Assembly: GCA_040753075.1 (NCBI GenBank) | Contig: JBFMHA010000015.1 | Span: 1-64,000 of the forward strand | Reading direction: 5' to 3' | Origin: UBA6814 sp040753075 | GTDB taxonomy: Bacteria; Desulfobacterota; Desulfovibrionia; Desulfovibrionales; Desulfovibrionaceae | Length of the DNA: 64,000 nucleotides | In this document: in pieces, positions 50,503-59,395 of the stretch | Layout of the letters: every line of letters begins with the position of its first letter | How positions within the stretch are numbered: position 1 is the first letter of the stretch | Made by a program: the position numbers and the translations under genes | The notes under the pieces: generated by a model | Seen by the model: the letters and a program-made list of their open reading frames with translations, nothing else | Told to the model about the DNA's origin: nothing | Databases searched by the model: none

Positions 50503-51480
50503 ATGTCCACGGTTCTCGTCACCGGCGGCGCGGGCTACATCGGCTCGCACGCCTGCAAGGCCCTCAAGGCGGCCGGCCACGAGCCGGTCACCGTCGACAA
50601 CCTGGTGTACGGCCACGAATGGGCCGTGCAGTGGGGCCCCCTGGCCAGGGGCGACATCCGCGACCGGGAATTCCTGGACGCGGTGTTCAAGGCCTACAGG
50701 CCCGAGGCGGTCATGCACTTCGCGGCCTTCGCCTACGTGGGCGAGTCGGTCAAGGACCCGGAGAAGTACTACCACAACAACGTGGCCGGAACCCTGTCCC
50801 TGCTCTCGGCCATGCGGCGCCACGACTGCCGCGACATCGTGTTCTCCTCCACCTGCGCGACCTACGGGACGCCCGAGCGCCTGCCCCTGACCGAGGACGC
50901 CCGGCAGTCGCCCATCAACCCCTACGGCTGGTCCAAGCTCATGATGGAGCAGATCCTGCGCGACTTCGACCACGCCTACGGGACGCGCTTCGTCTCGCTG
51001 CGCTACTTCAACGCCGCAGGCGCGGACCGGGACGGCCGCATCGGCGAGGACCACGACCCGGAGACCCACCTCATCCCCCTGGTCTGCTACGCGGCCCTGG
51101 GCCGGCGCTCCCACATCGAGGTCTACGGGACCGACTACGACACGCCCGACGGCGCCTGCATCCGCGACTACATCCACGTGGACGACCTGGCCGAGGCCCA
51201 CGTGGCCGCCCTGCGCCACATGCAGTCCGGCGGCGCGAGCCAGTTCCTGAACCTGGGAACCGGCCAGGGGCTCTCGGTGACCGAGGTCATCAGGGCCGTG
51301 GAGAAGGTCTCGGGCCGGCCCGTGCCGGTCAGGTACGGCCCGCGCCGGGAGGGCGACCCCCACGCCCTCTACGCCGACGCCACCCGCGCCAACGACGTCC
51401 TGGGCTGGAAACCGGCCTGCTCGGACATCGAGAGCATCGTGGAGTCCGCCTGGCGCTGGCACCGACAAAAGCACGGCTAG
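50503..51480 (+). CDS. galE: UDP-glucose 4-epimerase
   Basis: A 325-residue extended SDR. NAD loop VTGGAGYIGSHACKALK, VTVDNLVYGH, the Ser/Tyr/Lys site FSSTCATYGTPE with YGWSKLMMEQ, and DGACIRDYIHVDDLAEAHV, all diagnostic for GalE. It interconverts UDP-glucose and UDP-galactose, or the N-acetyl forms, and probably feeds the adjacent glycosyltransferases. It follows the secreted glycosidase by 4 nt and ends the locus. Confidence 0.94.
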   Translation: MSTVLVTGGAGYIGSHACKALKAAGHEPVTVDNLVYGHEWAVQWGPLARGDIRDREFLDAVFKAYRPEAVMHFAAFAYVGESVKDPEKYYHNNVAGTLSLLSAMRRHDCRDIVFSSTCATYGTPERLPLTEDARQSPINPYGWSKLMMEQILRDFDHAYGTRFVSLRYFNAAGADRDGRIGEDHDPETHLIPLVCYAALGRRSHIEVYGTDYDTPDGACIRDYIHVDDLAEAHVAALRHMQSGGASQFLNLGTGQGLSVTEVIRAVEKVSGRPVPVRYGPRREGDPHALYADATRANDVLGWKPACSDIESIVESAWRWHRQKHG

Positions 51481-51587
51481 GCGGGAAAGAACGCGCTCCC
51501 CCGGAACATTTCAATGATTTCAGAATATAATTCAGTTATGAACAATTGACGAACAGGTTTGGAACATCCCGCGGCCACGCCGCAAGA

Positions 51588-51619
51588 GGGAGAGCCGGCT
51601 CGCGAGAGCCGGCTCTCCT
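51588..51619. repeat. Perfect long inverted repeat between convergent genes
   Basis: GAGAGCCGGCTC (51590-51601) and GAGCCGGCTCTC (51606-51617) pair perfectly around the loop GCGA, extended by one more G-C and a G-T pair. It lies between convergent galE and cbiF. It has no T tract on either side, so it is either an atypical terminator or a dispersed hairpin repeat. Confidence 0.65.
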
Positions 51620-51735
51620 GCTTCGAAGGCTGACGATCCCCGACTGGCCACGGACTCCCGCCGCGCGCATGCGACGGGTTGTCTCCGGCCCTGGCCACGG
51701 CGTCTTTCACATGGTCCGAGCCATGGGAGGGGGCT

Positions 51736-52497
51736 TCACCCCACCGGCCGGAAGATGTGCCCGTGCTCCGGGTGGTAGAGACGGGAGCGGGCCTCCCCGC
51801 CCGCCGCGTCCGGGAGCACCAGGTAGACGGCCTGACGGGTGACGCCCGCCTCACGGGTGGCCGCGGCCAGGCGGTCCAGGGTTGTTTCCGCCACGCTGCC
51901 CCCGGGCCAGCCCACCCTGTGGCCCAGCACCACCCGCGCGCTCCCGGCCAGGCCGCCGGCCAGCAATTCGTCCTGGACGTGCTGCGCGTCGCCCGCGGCC
52001 AGGTACAGGGCCAGGGCGCAGCCGTGCGCCGCGAAGCTGCGCAGGCTCTGGGCCTCGGGCATGCCCGTGTTCCTGCCGGTGCGGGTGATGACCAGGGACT
52101 GGGAGCCGCCGGGCGCGGTGAAGGAGGCTCCGGCCGCTGCCGCCGCTGCAAAGGCCGCAGTGACACCGGGCACGATCTCCCAGGGAATGCCGTCCCGGTC
52201 CAGGAGAGCGGTCTGTTCGCGGACGGCCCCGTAGAGGGAGGGGTCGCCGGTGTGGACCCGGGCGGCCAGACCCCCGGCCTGTGCGGTTTCCAGCAACAGG
52301 GCGTGGGTTTGCTCCAGGGTCAGGGAGGAGGAGTCCTCCACCCGCGCTCCGGGCCTGGCCCCGGCCACCACCTCCCGGGGCGCCAGCGACCCGGCGTAGA
52401 GCACCAGATCGGCCCGGGCGATGAGCCGCGCGCCCTTGACCGTGACGAGTTCGGGATCGCCCGGCCCCGCGCCGATGAACCAGACCTTGCCTGCCAT
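51736..52497 (-). CDS. cbiF: Precorrin-4/cobalt-precorrin-4 C11-methyltransferase
   Basis: A 253-residue SAM-dependent methyltransferase of the corrin ring: VWFIGAGPGDPELVTVKGARL, ADLVLYAGSLAP, RVHTGDPSLYGAVREQ, IVPGVTAAFAAAAAAGASFT and the C-terminal AVYLVLPD. In anaerobes it acts on cobalt-precorrin-4 (CbiF); CobM is the oxygen-dependent equivalent. ATG 52497 has AGGAAAGTGGC upstream. It is the last gene of a minus-strand run with ABC and TonB genes, 55 nt after the MacB-like permease, an unusual place for a biosynthetic gene. Confidence 0.93.
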   Translation of the reverse strand: MAGKVWFIGAGPGDPELVTVKGARLIARADLVLYAGSLAPREVVAGARPGARVEDSSSLTLEQTHALLLETAQAGGLAARVHTGDPSLYGAVREQTALLDRDGIPWEIVPGVTAAFAAAAAAGASFTAPGGSQSLVITRTGRNTGMPEAQSLRSFAAHGCALALYLAAGDAQHVQDELLAGGLAGSARVVLGHRVGWPGGSVAETTLDRLAAATREAGVTRQAVYLVLPDAAGGEARSRLYHPEHGHIFRPVG

Positions 52498-52552
52498 GCC
52501 ACTTTCCTCCTGTCTGCGCCCTCGGCGCAGCCTGTTGTTTCCGGAAAAGCCT

Positions 52553-53794
52553 TCAGGCCCCGCGCAGGGCCTGCGCCGGATCCTGGCGGGCGGCGGCCAG
52601 TGCCGGCCGCAGGCCCGCGGCCAGGCCCACGGCCAGGGACGCGGCCACGCCCAGGCCGAACACGCTCCAGGCGAAGCCCACCGGCCCCACCCCGCGCCAT
52701 TCCAGCAGCAGGGAGGCCAGCCAGCCCAGGCCCAGGCCCATGATTCCACCGGCCAGGGTGAGGAGCACGGCCTCGGCCGCCAACTGGACGGACACCGCCC
52801 CCCGGGTGGCCCCCACGGCCCGGCGCAGGCCGATCTCCCCCCGCCGCTCGGCCAGGTTCAGGGAGAAGACGTTGGCCAGCACCGCCCCGCCCGCGGCCAG
52901 GGCCAGGGCCGCGGCCACGGCCAGAAACGCCATCATGCCCTGCTCCAGGGTGGTGCGGAAGGCCAGGATCTCCTGCGGCCCGATGACCGAGAAGTCGTCG
53001 TCCATGCCCGGCCCGATGCGGTGCCTCGCGCGCAGCAGGCTGCGCAGCCCGGCCATGCCCGTCTCCAGGTCCGAGCCCGGGGCGAACACCACCCGCACGG
53101 ACATGAAGGTGTCCCGCTCCAGGTTGAAGCGCCGGGTCAGGGTGCTCAGGGGCAGGATGACCCGGTCGTCCACGGCCGAGCCGTGGCCGTCGGCCAGGCC
53201 ACGCTCGGCCAGGACCCCCACCACGGCCAGGGGCAGGTCGCCCAAAAGCACCTGCCGGCCCAGGGGCGGCGCGCCGCCGAATATCTTGCGCGCCGCGCCC
53301 GCGCCGAGCAGGACCACCTTGGCCCCCTGGTCCAGGTCCTCGGCCGTGAAGTCGCGGCCCTGCTCCAGGGGCCAGTTCCAGATGCGCGCATAGCCCTCGG
53401 TGGCCCCGTAGGCCATGTGCCCCGCAGAGGAACGCCGCCCCGCGCGCAGGGTGAGCCCGGTCTTGACCCGCACCGGGGCCGCGGCCTCCACCCCGGGCAG
53501 GGCGCGGGACATCTCGCGCACGTCGTCCGCGGTGATGGTCCGGGTGCGCTTGCCGGGCGCGGCCGAGGCCACGTTGGAGCCCACGACGAACACCGCGTCC
53601 GCGCCGTACCAGGCGAAGATCTCCGAGGCCTTGCGCAGGGCCCCCTCGCGCACTGCGGCCAGGACCGTGAGCGCGGCCACCCCCAGGGCCACGGCCAGCA
53701 GCGCCACCCCGCTGCGGAAGGGATGCCCGGTCCCGGCCCGCAGGGCGAATCCTCCGGCCCGGGCCAGGAAGCGGAGGGGATGCGGGACGTTCAT
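52553..53794 (-). CDS. MacB/FtsX-family ABC permease
   Basis: A 413-residue protein with the MacB topology: N-terminal helix (SGVALLAVALGVAALTVLAAV), a large periplasmic domain (about 50-265) and three C-terminal helices, with the coupling segment NLAERRGEIGLRRAVGATRGAV and ending RQDPAQALRGA. It needs an ATPase of the LolD/MacB type, and none is adjacent; the only ATPase in this operon is DrrA-like. The start overlaps the tonB stop (ATGA). It could be a mechanotransmission component or substrate exporter. Confidence 0.87.
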   Translation of the reverse strand: MNVPHPLRFLARAGGFALRAGTGHPFRSGVALLAVALGVAALTVLAAVREGALRKASEIFAWYGADAVFVVGSNVASAAPGKRTRTITADDVREMSRALPGVEAAAPVRVKTGLTLRAGRRSSAGHMAYGATEGYARIWNWPLEQGRDFTAEDLDQGAKVVLLGAGAARKIFGGAPPLGRQVLLGDLPLAVVGVLAERGLADGHGSAVDDRVILPLSTLTRRFNLERDTFMSVRVVFAPGSDLETGMAGLRSLLRARHRIGPGMDDDFSVIGPQEILAFRTTLEQGMMAFLAVAAALALAAGGAVLANVFSLNLAERRGEIGLRRAVGATRGAVSVQLAAEAVLLTLAGGIMGLGLGWLASLLLEWRGVGPVGFAWSVFGLGVAASLAVGLAAGLRPALAAARQDPAQALRGA

Positions 53795-54744
53795 CCCGTG
53801 AGGTTGAAGCGCACCGGCAGCACCACCCAGGTGGGCACCGGCCGGCCCGCGCGCTCCCCGGGCTTGAAGCGCCAGCGCCGCACAGCCTTGAGCACGCTGT
53901 GCTCGAACACGCCCGCGGGCTCGGCCGAGAGCACGGTGAGTTCATCCACCCTCCCGTCCTCGTCCACCAGGAAACGCACCGTGACCGTGCCGGACAGGTT
54001 CCGGCTGCGCGCGGCATAGGGGTATTCCGGCTCGAACCTCCGGGTCAGCCGGGGGACCGTGTCCACCTGGGACAACTCGAACCCGCGGCCTCCCCCGCCC
54101 TGAACTCCCGAGGCGGCGCCGGGGCCTCCTCCGCCGCCCCGGGCCGGAGTTGCGGAGGCCAGGCCCTCGCCGGCGGCGGCCGGTGACTCCGCCGCGGTCC
54201 CGGCCGCGGCGGGCGACGCCTCCGGAGCGGGCGGCGCGGCCGGCGCAGGGGCCGACGCAGGGGCCGGAGGAGTCTCGGCCGGCGCGGACTCCCGAACGCT
54301 GACCGGCTGCGCCTCGGGGACCGGGGCCGGCTTGGATGCGGCGGGCTTGGGCGCGGATGCCGCCCTGGGTTTCGGCGCGGGCCGGGGCGCGGGCTGCGGG
54401 GCCGGAGGGGCGGCTGCCAAAGCGGGGCTGGACGCGGGCGCGGACGCTGCGGGAGGGAGGGCGGTCAGATCCAGGGTGCAGACCAGGGGGGCGCCCAGGC
54501 CCGCCGGAGCGGGCAAGCTCTCCAGAAAAAACGCCAGAAGGAGCAGACCCGCGTGCAGGGCCGCGGCCGCGGCCTTGGCCCCCAGGGCCAGGGCGCGGGC
54601 CCGGGGCGCGGGACGCTCCAGCGGGGCGCACTCCCGCGCCGCCCCGGCCAGTACCGGGCAGGGCGCGCCGCCTCCGGCCCGGGGCAGGGCTCCGGCCGGC
54701 AGGACGGGCAGGTCCGGGGGCGTCCAGGATGCGGCGCAGGGCAA
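53791..54744 (-). CDS. tonB: TonB energy transducer
   Basis: A 317-residue protein with a cytoplasmic N terminus of about 50 residues, one membrane helix (about 59-78), a long Pro/Ala-rich periplasm-spanning region (about 85-190), a Gly-rich patch and the TonB C-terminal domain (PRLTRRFEPEYPYAARSRNLS, VRFLVDEDGRVDELTV, RWRFKPGERAG). It drives TonB-dependent receptors such as the one at 59396. No exbB/exbD are in the window. TTG 54744 is chosen because GGAGGGGAGAGC precedes it; this start is less certain than the rest. Confidence 0.88.
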   Translation of the reverse strand: MPCAASWTPPDLPVLPAGALPRAGGGAPCPVLAGAARECAPLERPAPRARALALGAKAAAAALHAGLLLLAFFLESLPAPAGLGAPLVCTLDLTALPPAASAPASSPALAAAPPAPQPAPRPAPKPRAASAPKPAASKPAPVPEAQPVSVRESAPAETPPAPASAPAPAAPPAPEASPAAAGTAAESPAAAGEGLASATPARGGGGGPGAASGVQGGGGRGFELSQVDTVPRLTRRFEPEYPYAARSRNLSGTVTVRFLVDEDGRVDELTVLSAEPAGVFEHSVLKAVRRWRFKPGERAGRPVPTWVVLPVRFNLTG

Positions 54745-54760
54745 GCTCTCCCCTCCTTTC

Positions 54761-55510
54761 CTAGTCCCGGGCCCGGTCCACGCAGCGGGCCGCGAAAAGG
54801 AAACAGGCCAGGCCCAGCCCGGCCAGGAGCAGATAGGAGAAGAGCGGCGGCGTGAGGCCGTATGACGCCGGCCGCATGGCCCCGGCCGCGTGGGTCACGG
54901 GCAGAAGCTGCACCGCGGACCTCGCCCAGTCGGGCAGCCGCTCCAGGGGGAAGAAGGTCCCGCCCAGGAAGCCCATGGGGGTGATGATGAAGCTGGTGGC
55001 CAGGGCCTGGTCCGCGTGGGTGCGCACCAGCATGGCCGAGGCCACGGCCAGGCTGGCGAAGACCCAGCCGTTCAGGGCCGCGGCCAGCCAGAAGAGCGGC
55101 CCCAGGCGCAGGGGGACCCCGAAGGCGAAGCCGATGCCGCAGATCACGGCCACGGCCAGGAGGGTGCGGGTCACGCCGCCCAGGACCTCGCCCAGCACGT
55201 AGCCCATATGGCTCACCGGCGCGGCCTGGAACTCCTCGAAGATGTGCCAGTAGAACCGGGAGATGTTGATCTCGCTGGCCATGGACCAGGCCTGGGTCAT
55301 GCTGGCCATGGCCGCCAGGCCGGGGATGAGGAACTCCAGGTAGGTGCGGCCGTCGGGCATGTGCCGGTCCCCGAAGGCCCAGCCGAAGGCCACCACGTAG
55401 AGCAGGGGCGACACGGCCATGGACGCGGCCATGCGCGAGAGGCGGCGGCGGAGGATGAGCAGCTCGCGCCAGTACACCGCGGACCAGCCCCGGAGCAGCG
55501 GCAGGGTCAT
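54761..55510 (-). CDS. ABC-2 type permease
   Basis: A 249-residue membrane protein with six helices typical of ABC-2/DrrB-NodJ permeases: MAASMAVSPLLYVVAFGWAFG, LEFLIPGLAAMASMTQAWSM, and FIITPMGFLGGTFFPLERLP. ATG 55510 overlaps the ATPase stop (ATGA), so it forms an exporter with that ATPase. Cargo unknown; 16 nt upstream of tonB. Confidence 0.9.
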   Translation of the reverse strand: MTLPLLRGWSAVYWRELLILRRRLSRMAASMAVSPLLYVVAFGWAFGDRHMPDGRTYLEFLIPGLAAMASMTQAWSMASEINISRFYWHIFEEFQAAPVSHMGYVLGEVLGGVTRTLLAVAVICGIGFAFGVPLRLGPLFWLAAALNGWVFASLAVASAMLVRTHADQALATSFIITPMGFLGGTFFPLERLPDWARSAVQLLPVTHAAGAMRPASYGLTPPLFSYLLLAGLGLACFLFAARCVDRARD

Positions 55511-56343
55511 TGGATCTTCCTCCCGGTGCAGGCCATGAACACGTCCTCCAGGTTCACCCGACGCACGGTGAAGCCGTTCGCCTGGCCGGCGGCGAAGGCC
55601 TGGGCCTCCTCCCGGGTGGCGAAGTGGCGCGACTCCATGTGGTGGTTGTCCATCACGTCCACGGACCAGGCCCCCAGACGCTCCATGAGCGCGGCCGGCG
55701 CATCCAGGGCCACCAGCCGGCCCTGGTCCAGGAAGGCCACCCGGTCGGCCAGGAACTCGGCCTCCTCGATGTAGTGGGTGGTCAGGAAGATGGTGGCCCC
55801 GTCCTGCTGGATCTGCTTGACCAGCGCCCAGATGCGGCGGCGGATGGCCGGGTCCAGGCCCGCGGTGGGCTCGTCCAGGAAGAGCACCCGGGGGGAGTGC
55901 ATGAGGGCCCTGGCCACCATGGCCCGCCGCTTCATGCCCCCGGACAGGGTCTTGACCTGGGCCCGGGCCTTGTCCGTCAGGCCCACGTACTCCAGAAGAT
56001 CCGCGCTGCGGGACCGGCGCTCGGCAGCGGACATGCCGAAGAGCCGGCCGTGCACGTCCAGGTTCTCGGCCACGGACAGTTCGCTGTCCAGGTTCACCGC
56101 CTGGGGGACCAGGCCGCACAGCCGCTTCACCCCCAGAGGGTCGGTCGCCATGTCCAGGCCTCCCACCTGGATACTACCCTCGCCCGGCCGGCACAGGCCG
56201 GTGAGGATCCGGATGGTGGTGGTCTTGCCCGCGCCGTTGGGTCCCAGATAGGCGAACAGCTCCCCCGCGCCCACCGCGAGGCTCACCCCGGCCAGGGCCT
56301 GGACCTTGCCGAAGCTCTTGGCCAGACCCTCGAACTGGATCAT
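55507..56343 (-). CDS. DrrA/CcmA-type ABC transporter ATPase
   Basis: A 278-residue ATPase with Walker A LGPNGAGKTTTI, Q-loop LVPQAVNLDSELSV, signature TLSGGMKRRAMVARALM, Walker B VLFLDEPTAGLD and the His switch TTHYIEEAEFLADR. The C-terminal extension is typical of exporters paired with ABC-2 permeases. ATG 56343 gives the family N terminus (MIQFEGLAKSFGK) but its ribosome site is weak. An ATG at 56424 with AAGGACAAA upstream would add 27 residues and cannot be excluded. First gene of the leftward operon. Confidence 0.9.
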   Translation of the reverse strand: MIQFEGLAKSFGKVQALAGVSLAVGAGELFAYLGPNGAGKTTTIRILTGLCRPGEGSIQVGGLDMATDPLGVKRLCGLVPQAVNLDSELSVAENLDVHGRLFGMSAAERRSRSADLLEYVGLTDKARAQVKTLSGGMKRRAMVARALMHSPRVLFLDEPTAGLDPAIRRRIWALVKQIQQDGATIFLTTHYIEEAEFLADRVAFLDQGRLVALDAPAALMERLGAWSVDVMDNHHMESRHFATREEAQAFAAGQANGFTVRRVNLEDVFMACTGRKIQ

Positions 56344-56471
56344 GGGCTCGGCCAGGGCGGAAACCCGGCTCTGCGGGCCATCCCCTCCCTCGGCATCGTA
56401 ACACGAAATATTATTATGTAGCATTTTGTCCTTGACCAATCCTGAAAAGTTTTACTACGAACACGCCTGAA
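56344..56471. promoter_or_regulatory. Divergent A+T-rich promoter region
   Basis: A 128-nt region between the leftward ABC/TonB operon and the rightward BtuF-like operon. Its right half is A+T-rich (ATATTATTATG; TTGACC near 56433 for the rightward unit). It is too short for a cobalamin riboswitch and no conserved B12 box was seen. Confidence 0.5.
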
Positions 56472-57557
56472 ATGAAACGGTATGCAGCTCGGTATCCCAT
56501 AATGAAGAATCATGCAACCCGGAACCCGCCACGCCTCGGCAGGTCCGCCCTGGCGGCCCTGCTCTGCCTCCTGTGCCTGGCCGCCCCGGCCCTGGCCGCC
56601 GACTTTCCCCTGGCCGTCACCGACGCCAAGGGCCGCCAGGTGTCCGTGCCCCGCCGGCCGCAGCGCCTGGTGGTGCTCTCCGGCAACGCCGCCGACGCCC
56701 TGCGCATCCTGCGCGCCACGGACCTGGCGACGGGGGTGACCGAACGCATCCGGGAGAACCCCGTCTACTGGGGATCCCTGGCCGCCCTGCCCAGCGTGGG
56801 CAAGTGGAACAGCCCCAACCTGGAGGCCATCGCCGCCCTGCGGCCGGACCTGGTCATCGGCTACGGCGCCAACCCCGGCCCGGAGTTGGAGGAGCGTCTG
56901 GCCCCCCTGGGGATCCCGGTGCTCCGCCTGGACCTGCACCGGCTGCACAGCCTGGAGGCCGAGATGGCGGACCTGGGCCGGATCCTGGGCCGCGAGGCCG
57001 AGGCCTCGGCCTACCTGGAGTGGCACCGGGCCGCCCTGGCCCGCATCCGGGACCTGGTGGGCCGAGCCGGGACCCGGCCCCGGGCCTACGTGGAGGGCTA
57101 TTCGGACTTCCGCGTCGCCGGGCCGGGTTCGGGCATCGACGAGATGGTCCGCGCCGCGGGCTGCCTGAACCTGGCCGAGACCATGGCCATCCCCTTCGCC
57201 GAGGTCACCCCGGAATGGGTGGTGGCCGCCGCTCCCCAGATCGTCATCAAGGCGGTGTCCGGGCAGCGCTCCTACGAGTGCGCGGACCCGGGCCTGCTGC
57301 CCCGGGTGCGGGAGCGCATCCTGGCCCGGCCCGGCTGGAGCCTGACCCCGGCGGCGCGGGACGGCCGGGTGCTGGTCATCGCCTCGGACCTGTGCCCCGG
57401 AACCGGAGCCGCCGCGGGCGTGGCCCACCTGGCGGCCTTCGCCCATCCGGAAGTGGCCGGCCGGATCGATCCCGGGGCGGTGCAGCGGGAATACCTCACC
57501 CGCTTCCTGGGCCTGGCCGACCAGGGCTGCTACGTCTTCGCCGGGGCGCGGCCGTGA
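56472..57557 (+). CDS. BtuF/FepB-type periplasmic binding protein
   Basis: A 361-residue binding protein of the cobalamin/siderophore/heme class. Signal sequence (about 20-43, ending ALAAD), then VTDAKGRQVSVPRRPQRLVVLSG, the first lobe with LEAIAALRPDLVIGYGA, a long connecting helix, and the second lobe (VEGYSDFRVAGPGSGIDEMVRAAG). Two starts are possible (56472 and 56502); neither has a strong ribosome site. It would hand a chelate to the following permease and ATPase. Confidence 0.9.
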   Translation: MKRYAARYPIMKNHATRNPPRLGRSALAALLCLLCLAAPALAADFPLAVTDAKGRQVSVPRRPQRLVVLSGNAADALRILRATDLATGVTERIRENPVYWGSLAALPSVGKWNSPNLEAIAALRPDLVIGYGANPGPELEERLAPLGIPVLRLDLHRLHSLEAEMADLGRILGREAEASAYLEWHRAALARIRDLVGRAGTRPRAYVEGYSDFRVAGPGSGIDEMVRAAGCLNLAETMAIPFAEVTPEWVVAAAPQIVIKAVSGQRSYECADPGLLPRVRERILARPGWSLTPAARDGRVLVIASDLCPGTGAAAGVAHLAAFAHPEVAGRIDPGAVQREYLTRFLGLADQGCYVFAGARP

Positions 57558-58594
57558 GCCGGGCCGCGGCCATGATCCGGCCGGCCGGCGCGGTATACCG
57601 GGGGCTGGTGGTCCGGCGCGCCGGGCTCACCCTGCTCCTGGCCGGACTGGCCCTGGCCGCGGCCGCCGCGGCCCTGGCCGTGGGGGCCACGGACATCGGC
57701 CCCTTGTCGGCCCTGGCCTCACTGGCCGGGGGCGGAGGGCAGGAGGGGGCCATCGTGCGCGCCCTGCGCCTGCCCCGGGTGGTCATGGGCGGCCTGGTGG
57801 GCCTGGGCCTGGCCGTGGCCGGGACCTCCACCCAGGCCCTCCTGCGCAACCCCCTGGCCTCGCCCTTCACCCTGGGCATCGCCTCGGGCGCGGGCTTCGG
57901 CGCGGTGCTGGCCATCTTCCTCTGGGGCGGCCACGCCAAGGCCGCGGTGGCCGGGAGCTCCTTCGCCCTGGCCCTGACCACCTCCCTGTTCACTCTGGCC
58001 GCGGTCCGCTCCCGCTCGGCCCGGCCCGAAACCCTCATCCTCTCGGGCGTGGCCTTCATGTTCCTGTTCTCGGCCCTGTCCTCCTTCATCCAGTACGTGG
58101 CCACCATGGACCAGGTGTACGAGATGGTGTTCTGGCACTTCGGCAGCCTGTCCAAGGCCGGCTGGACCGAGATCGGGCTGGCTTCGCTGTGCATCCTCCT
58201 CCCCCTGCCCTGGTTCGTGCGCTCCTCCTGGGACCTGAACCTGCTCCTGGCCGGGGACGAGGCCGCCCGCTCCGCCGGGGTGGACGTGGCCCGGCTGCGC
58301 TTCGCGGGCGTGGTGCTGGCCGCGCTCATGACCGCGGGCGCGGTGTGCTTCACCGGCGTCATCGGCTTCGTGGGCCTGGTGGCCCCGCACATGGCCCGGA
58401 TGCTGGTGGGCAGCGACCATCGCTTCCTGCTGCCCGCCGCTGGCTGCCTGGGCGCGGCCCTGGTGCTGGCCGCGGACGTGCTGGGACGCACCCTGTGGCC
58501 GCCCCAGGTGGTGCCCATCGGCATCATGACCTCCTTCCTTGGGGTGCCCTTCTTCTTCTCCCTGCTGCGCAGCCGACGGAGGGATGACTGGTGA
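57554..58594 (+). CDS. FecCD/BtuC-family ABC permease
   Basis: A 346-residue membrane protein with about nine or ten helices. Family motifs: RLPRVVMGGLVGLGLAVAGT, QALLRNPLASPFTLGIASGAGFGA, the coupling region AARSAGVDVARLR, and the C-terminal GVIGFVGLVAPHMARMLVGSDHR. Imports cobalamin, heme or Fe-siderophore with a BtuF-like partner. GTG 57554 overlaps the binding-protein stop. Confidence 0.93.
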   Translation: MSRAAAMIRPAGAVYRGLVVRRAGLTLLLAGLALAAAAAALAVGATDIGPLSALASLAGGGGQEGAIVRALRLPRVVMGGLVGLGLAVAGTSTQALLRNPLASPFTLGIASGAGFGAVLAIFLWGGHAKAAVAGSSFALALTTSLFTLAAVRSRSARPETLILSGVAFMFLFSALSSFIQYVATMDQVYEMVFWHFGSLSKAGWTEIGLASLCILLPLPWFVRSSWDLNLLLAGDEAARSAGVDVARLRFAGVVLAALMTAGAVCFTGVIGFVGLVAPHMARMLVGSDHRFLLPAAGCLGAALVLAADVLGRTLWPPQVVPIGIMTSFLGVPFFFSLLRSRRRDDW

Positions 58595-59385
58595 GCCTCG
58601 TGGCGCGCGGCCTGGGATTCTCCCGCGGAGGGCGCGAGGTGCTCTGCGGGGTGGACCTGACGGTGGAGCCCGGCCAGGCCCTGTGCGTGGTGGGGCCCAA
58701 CGGCGCGGGAAAGACCACCCTGCTGCGCTGCCTGCAGGGGCTCCTCCGCAACTCCCGCGGCGAGGTGGCGGTGGACGGCCGGCCGGTGCGGGGCATGGCC
58801 CCCCGCGACCTGGCCCGCTACCTGGCCTACGTGCCCCAGTCCGGCCCCTCCCGCCTGGCCCTCACGGTCTTCGACCTGGTGCTGGCCGGCCGGCGGCCCC
58901 ACCTGGGCTGGCGGCCCGCGGCCCGGGACCTGGACGCGGTGCAGGCGGTGCTGGAGGAGTTCGGCATCGCGGACCTGGCCGGCCGGGACCTGGACGAGCT
59001 GTCCGGAGGCCAGCGCCAGAAGGCGTCCCTGGCCCGCGCCTTCGCCCAGGAGCCCCGCTACCTGCTCCTGGACGAGCCCACCAGCAGCCTGGACGTGCGC
59101 TCCCAACTCGAGGTCATGGAGCTCTTGCGCCGCGCCCTGGCCCAGCACCGGGTGGGCGCGGTGCTGGCCATCCACGACCTGAACCTGGCCCGCCGCTACG
59201 CGGACGCGGCCCTCCTGCTCGACTCCGGCCGGCCCGCGGGCTGCGGCGACCCCTGCGCCGTGCTCTCCCCGGGCCCCATCCGCGCGGTCTACGGCGTGGA
59301 CATGGCCTGCGTGCCGGTCAACGGCTGCTCGGCCCTGTTCGCCCTGGGCCCGGCCCAGCCCCCCGACAACGACAACACCATCTGA
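58591..59385 (+). CDS. BtuD/FecE-type ABC ATPase
   Basis: A 264-residue ATPase with Walker A VVGPNGAGKTTLLRC, Q-loop YVPQSGPSRLALTVFD, signature ELSGGQRQKASLARAFA, Walker B YLLLDEPTSSLD and switch AIHDLNLARRYAD. It completes the importer with the two upstream genes; GTG 58591 overlaps the permease stop. Confidence 0.93.
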   Translation: MSLVARGLGFSRGGREVLCGVDLTVEPGQALCVVGPNGAGKTTLLRCLQGLLRNSRGEVAVDGRPVRGMAPRDLARYLAYVPQSGPSRLALTVFDLVLAGRRPHLGWRPAARDLDAVQAVLEEFGIADLAGRDLDELSGGQRQKASLARAFAQEPRYLLLDEPTSSLDVRSQLEVMELLRRALAQHRVGAVLAIHDLNLARRYADAALLLDSGRPAGCGDPCAVLSPGPIRAVYGVDMACVPVNGCSALFALGPAQPPDNDNTI

Positions 59386-59395
59386 GGAGGCATCC

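Noticed and set aside
56344..56471. Cobalamin riboswitch or NikR site upstream of the BtuF-like gene
   Set aside because: The gap is too short for a B12 aptamer and lacks its conserved boxes. A lone GTAACAC half-site has no partner at the right distance.
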